Origin: an uncultured bacterium
GTDB lineage: Bacteria; Bacteroidota; Ignavibacteria; Ignavibacteriales; Melioribacteraceae
Length of the DNA: 6,870 nt
NCBI GenBank assembly: GCA_937936675.1
Contig: CALDDL010000244.1
Span: 1-6,870, forward strand
Reading direction: 5' to 3'
The notes under the pieces are model-generated. The model saw only the letters and a list, made by a program, of their open reading frames with translations, did not search any database and was not told the origin of the DNA. Shown in pieces: positions 6,173 through 6,870 of the stretch (positions are counted from its first letter, which is position 1; each line of letters starts with the position of its first letter). A program made the position numbers and the translations under genes.

Positions 6173-6870
6173 ATGATTATAAGGGATTATTTGGTTAATT
6201 CGAAATTCTACTCTCCTCTAAAAAACATACTTACCATTTTTATGGTAATCTCTTTTGCTTATTTTTTAAATAGCTGCCACGAAAAAAATAATATTGTAGA
6301 GCCTAAAAATGAACAATCTATAATTGATTCATTAATTCCGCTGAATGTTGGTAATCACTGGTTATATAAAAGATATTATTACAGCAATAGTGATAGTAGT
6401 TACGGGCATACATCTATCTTTATAAGCGGATTTATAATCGATGGAAAGATGGAAGTGAATTCTAAAGGTAAAAAAGTAACGGCATATAAATTATTTACTT
6501 GTGGTGAGGATTTGAAACCTTCACTTAACAACACCCCAGAATTGTTTCAAGGAAGTAAATTAATTTATCAGGGAAAAGAAGGGATTTATTACTTCGGAAA
6601 AGAAAAATACGATTCGCTTATTACTTCTGATGACGAATTAATCTTTACAACTAAATATGGAATAGGAAAAGAATATAAAGCACATAAATTTTATTATGCA
6701 ACAGTCGGAGATATGTATGGTGAGTTAGATGGATTAATGACAACTTATGAACTAGTATCAACTGATTCATTAATATCAACACCAGCAGGTGATTTCAGAT
6801 GTTTTGTGTTTAAAGTGGTTTTCCTCGATCTCAAACCACTTTTCAGAGATGATATCTACTACTTTATAAA
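6173..6870 (+). CDS. Predicted lipoprotein of unknown function, 3' end outside window
   Basis: The frame is open from ATG at 6173 to the right edge (232 complete codons). AAGG at 6161-6164 is 8 nt upstream. The N-terminus has a basic/polar region to residue 18, a hydrophobic segment (19-31) and a lipobox LNSC at 32-35, so Cys35 should be lipidated and the protein anchored to a membrane. The mature part begins with a polar linker (HEKNNIVEPKNEQS), then PLNVGNHWLYKRYYY at 56-70, resembling a PL-x-x-GN-x-W-x-Y motif I recall from many uncharacterised Bacteroidota and Ignavibacteria lipoproteins. STPAGDFRCFVFK at 202-214 resembles a second motif, also recalled, in the same proteins. Between them the chain is rich in Lys, Tyr and beta-type residues. 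No catalytic motif is seen, and the missing C-terminus prevents domain assignment. Confidence 0.85.
   Translation, partial: MIIRDYLVNSKFYSPLKNILTIFMVISFAYFLNSCHEKNNIVEPKNEQSIIDSLIPLNVGNHWLYKRYYYSNSDSSYGHTSIFISGFIIDGKMEVNSKGKKVTAYKLFTCGEDLKPSLNNTPELFQGSKLIYQGKEGIYYFGKEKYDSLITSDDELIFTTKYGIGKEYKAHKFYYATVGDMYGELDGLMTTYELVSTDSLISTPAGDFRCFVFKVVFLDLKPLFRDDIYYFI

Overview
The window is AT-rich bacterial DNA with every gene on the + strand. It most probably comes from the Bacteroidota/Chlorobi/Ignavibacteria side of the tree. Three long reading frames end in a type IX secretion (T9SS) type A sorting domain with the core N(Y/F)PNPFNP, a sequence typical of Ignavibacteria-like bacteria and their relatives. 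One intergenic region carries a Bacteroidota-style promoter (TTG about 20 nt ahead of TAnnTTTG), and a lipoprotein of the kind common in this phylum follows. The species cannot be named from sequence alone.

Left block (1-5016): a cassette of secreted surface proteins. The C-terminal part of one T9SS cargo protein (to 584) is followed after 37 nt by a 742-residue protein, and after only 12 nt by a 717-residue protein. The last two share one architecture: a signal peptide, a long run of Asp-box repeats (S-x-D-x-G-x-T-W, predicted beta-propeller), a TGIEN linker and a T9SS sorting domain. They look like tandem duplicates in one operon, exported by Sec, moved across the outer membrane by the T9SS, and released or anchored at the surface. 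No catalytic residues or ligand can be read from them.

Middle (5017-5319): no gene. It holds a GC-rich island in AT-rich DNA that includes a good rho-independent terminator for the operon. The island also contains a second terminator-like hairpin on the opposite strand, then an AT-rich stretch with a promoter for the next gene.

Right block (5320-6870): a 215-residue Gly/Ala-rich exported or membrane protein of unknown function, started from TTG behind a strong Shine-Dalgarno. A 205-nt spacer follows, containing an inverted repeat and a 23-codon frame that encodes only a lipoprotein signal peptide and stops straight after the lipobox Cys. Last is a lipoprotein gene that runs off the right edge.

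Nothing here amounts to a demonstrated new system. The items most worth a second look are the GC-rich double-hairpin island and the signal-peptide-only mini-ORF.
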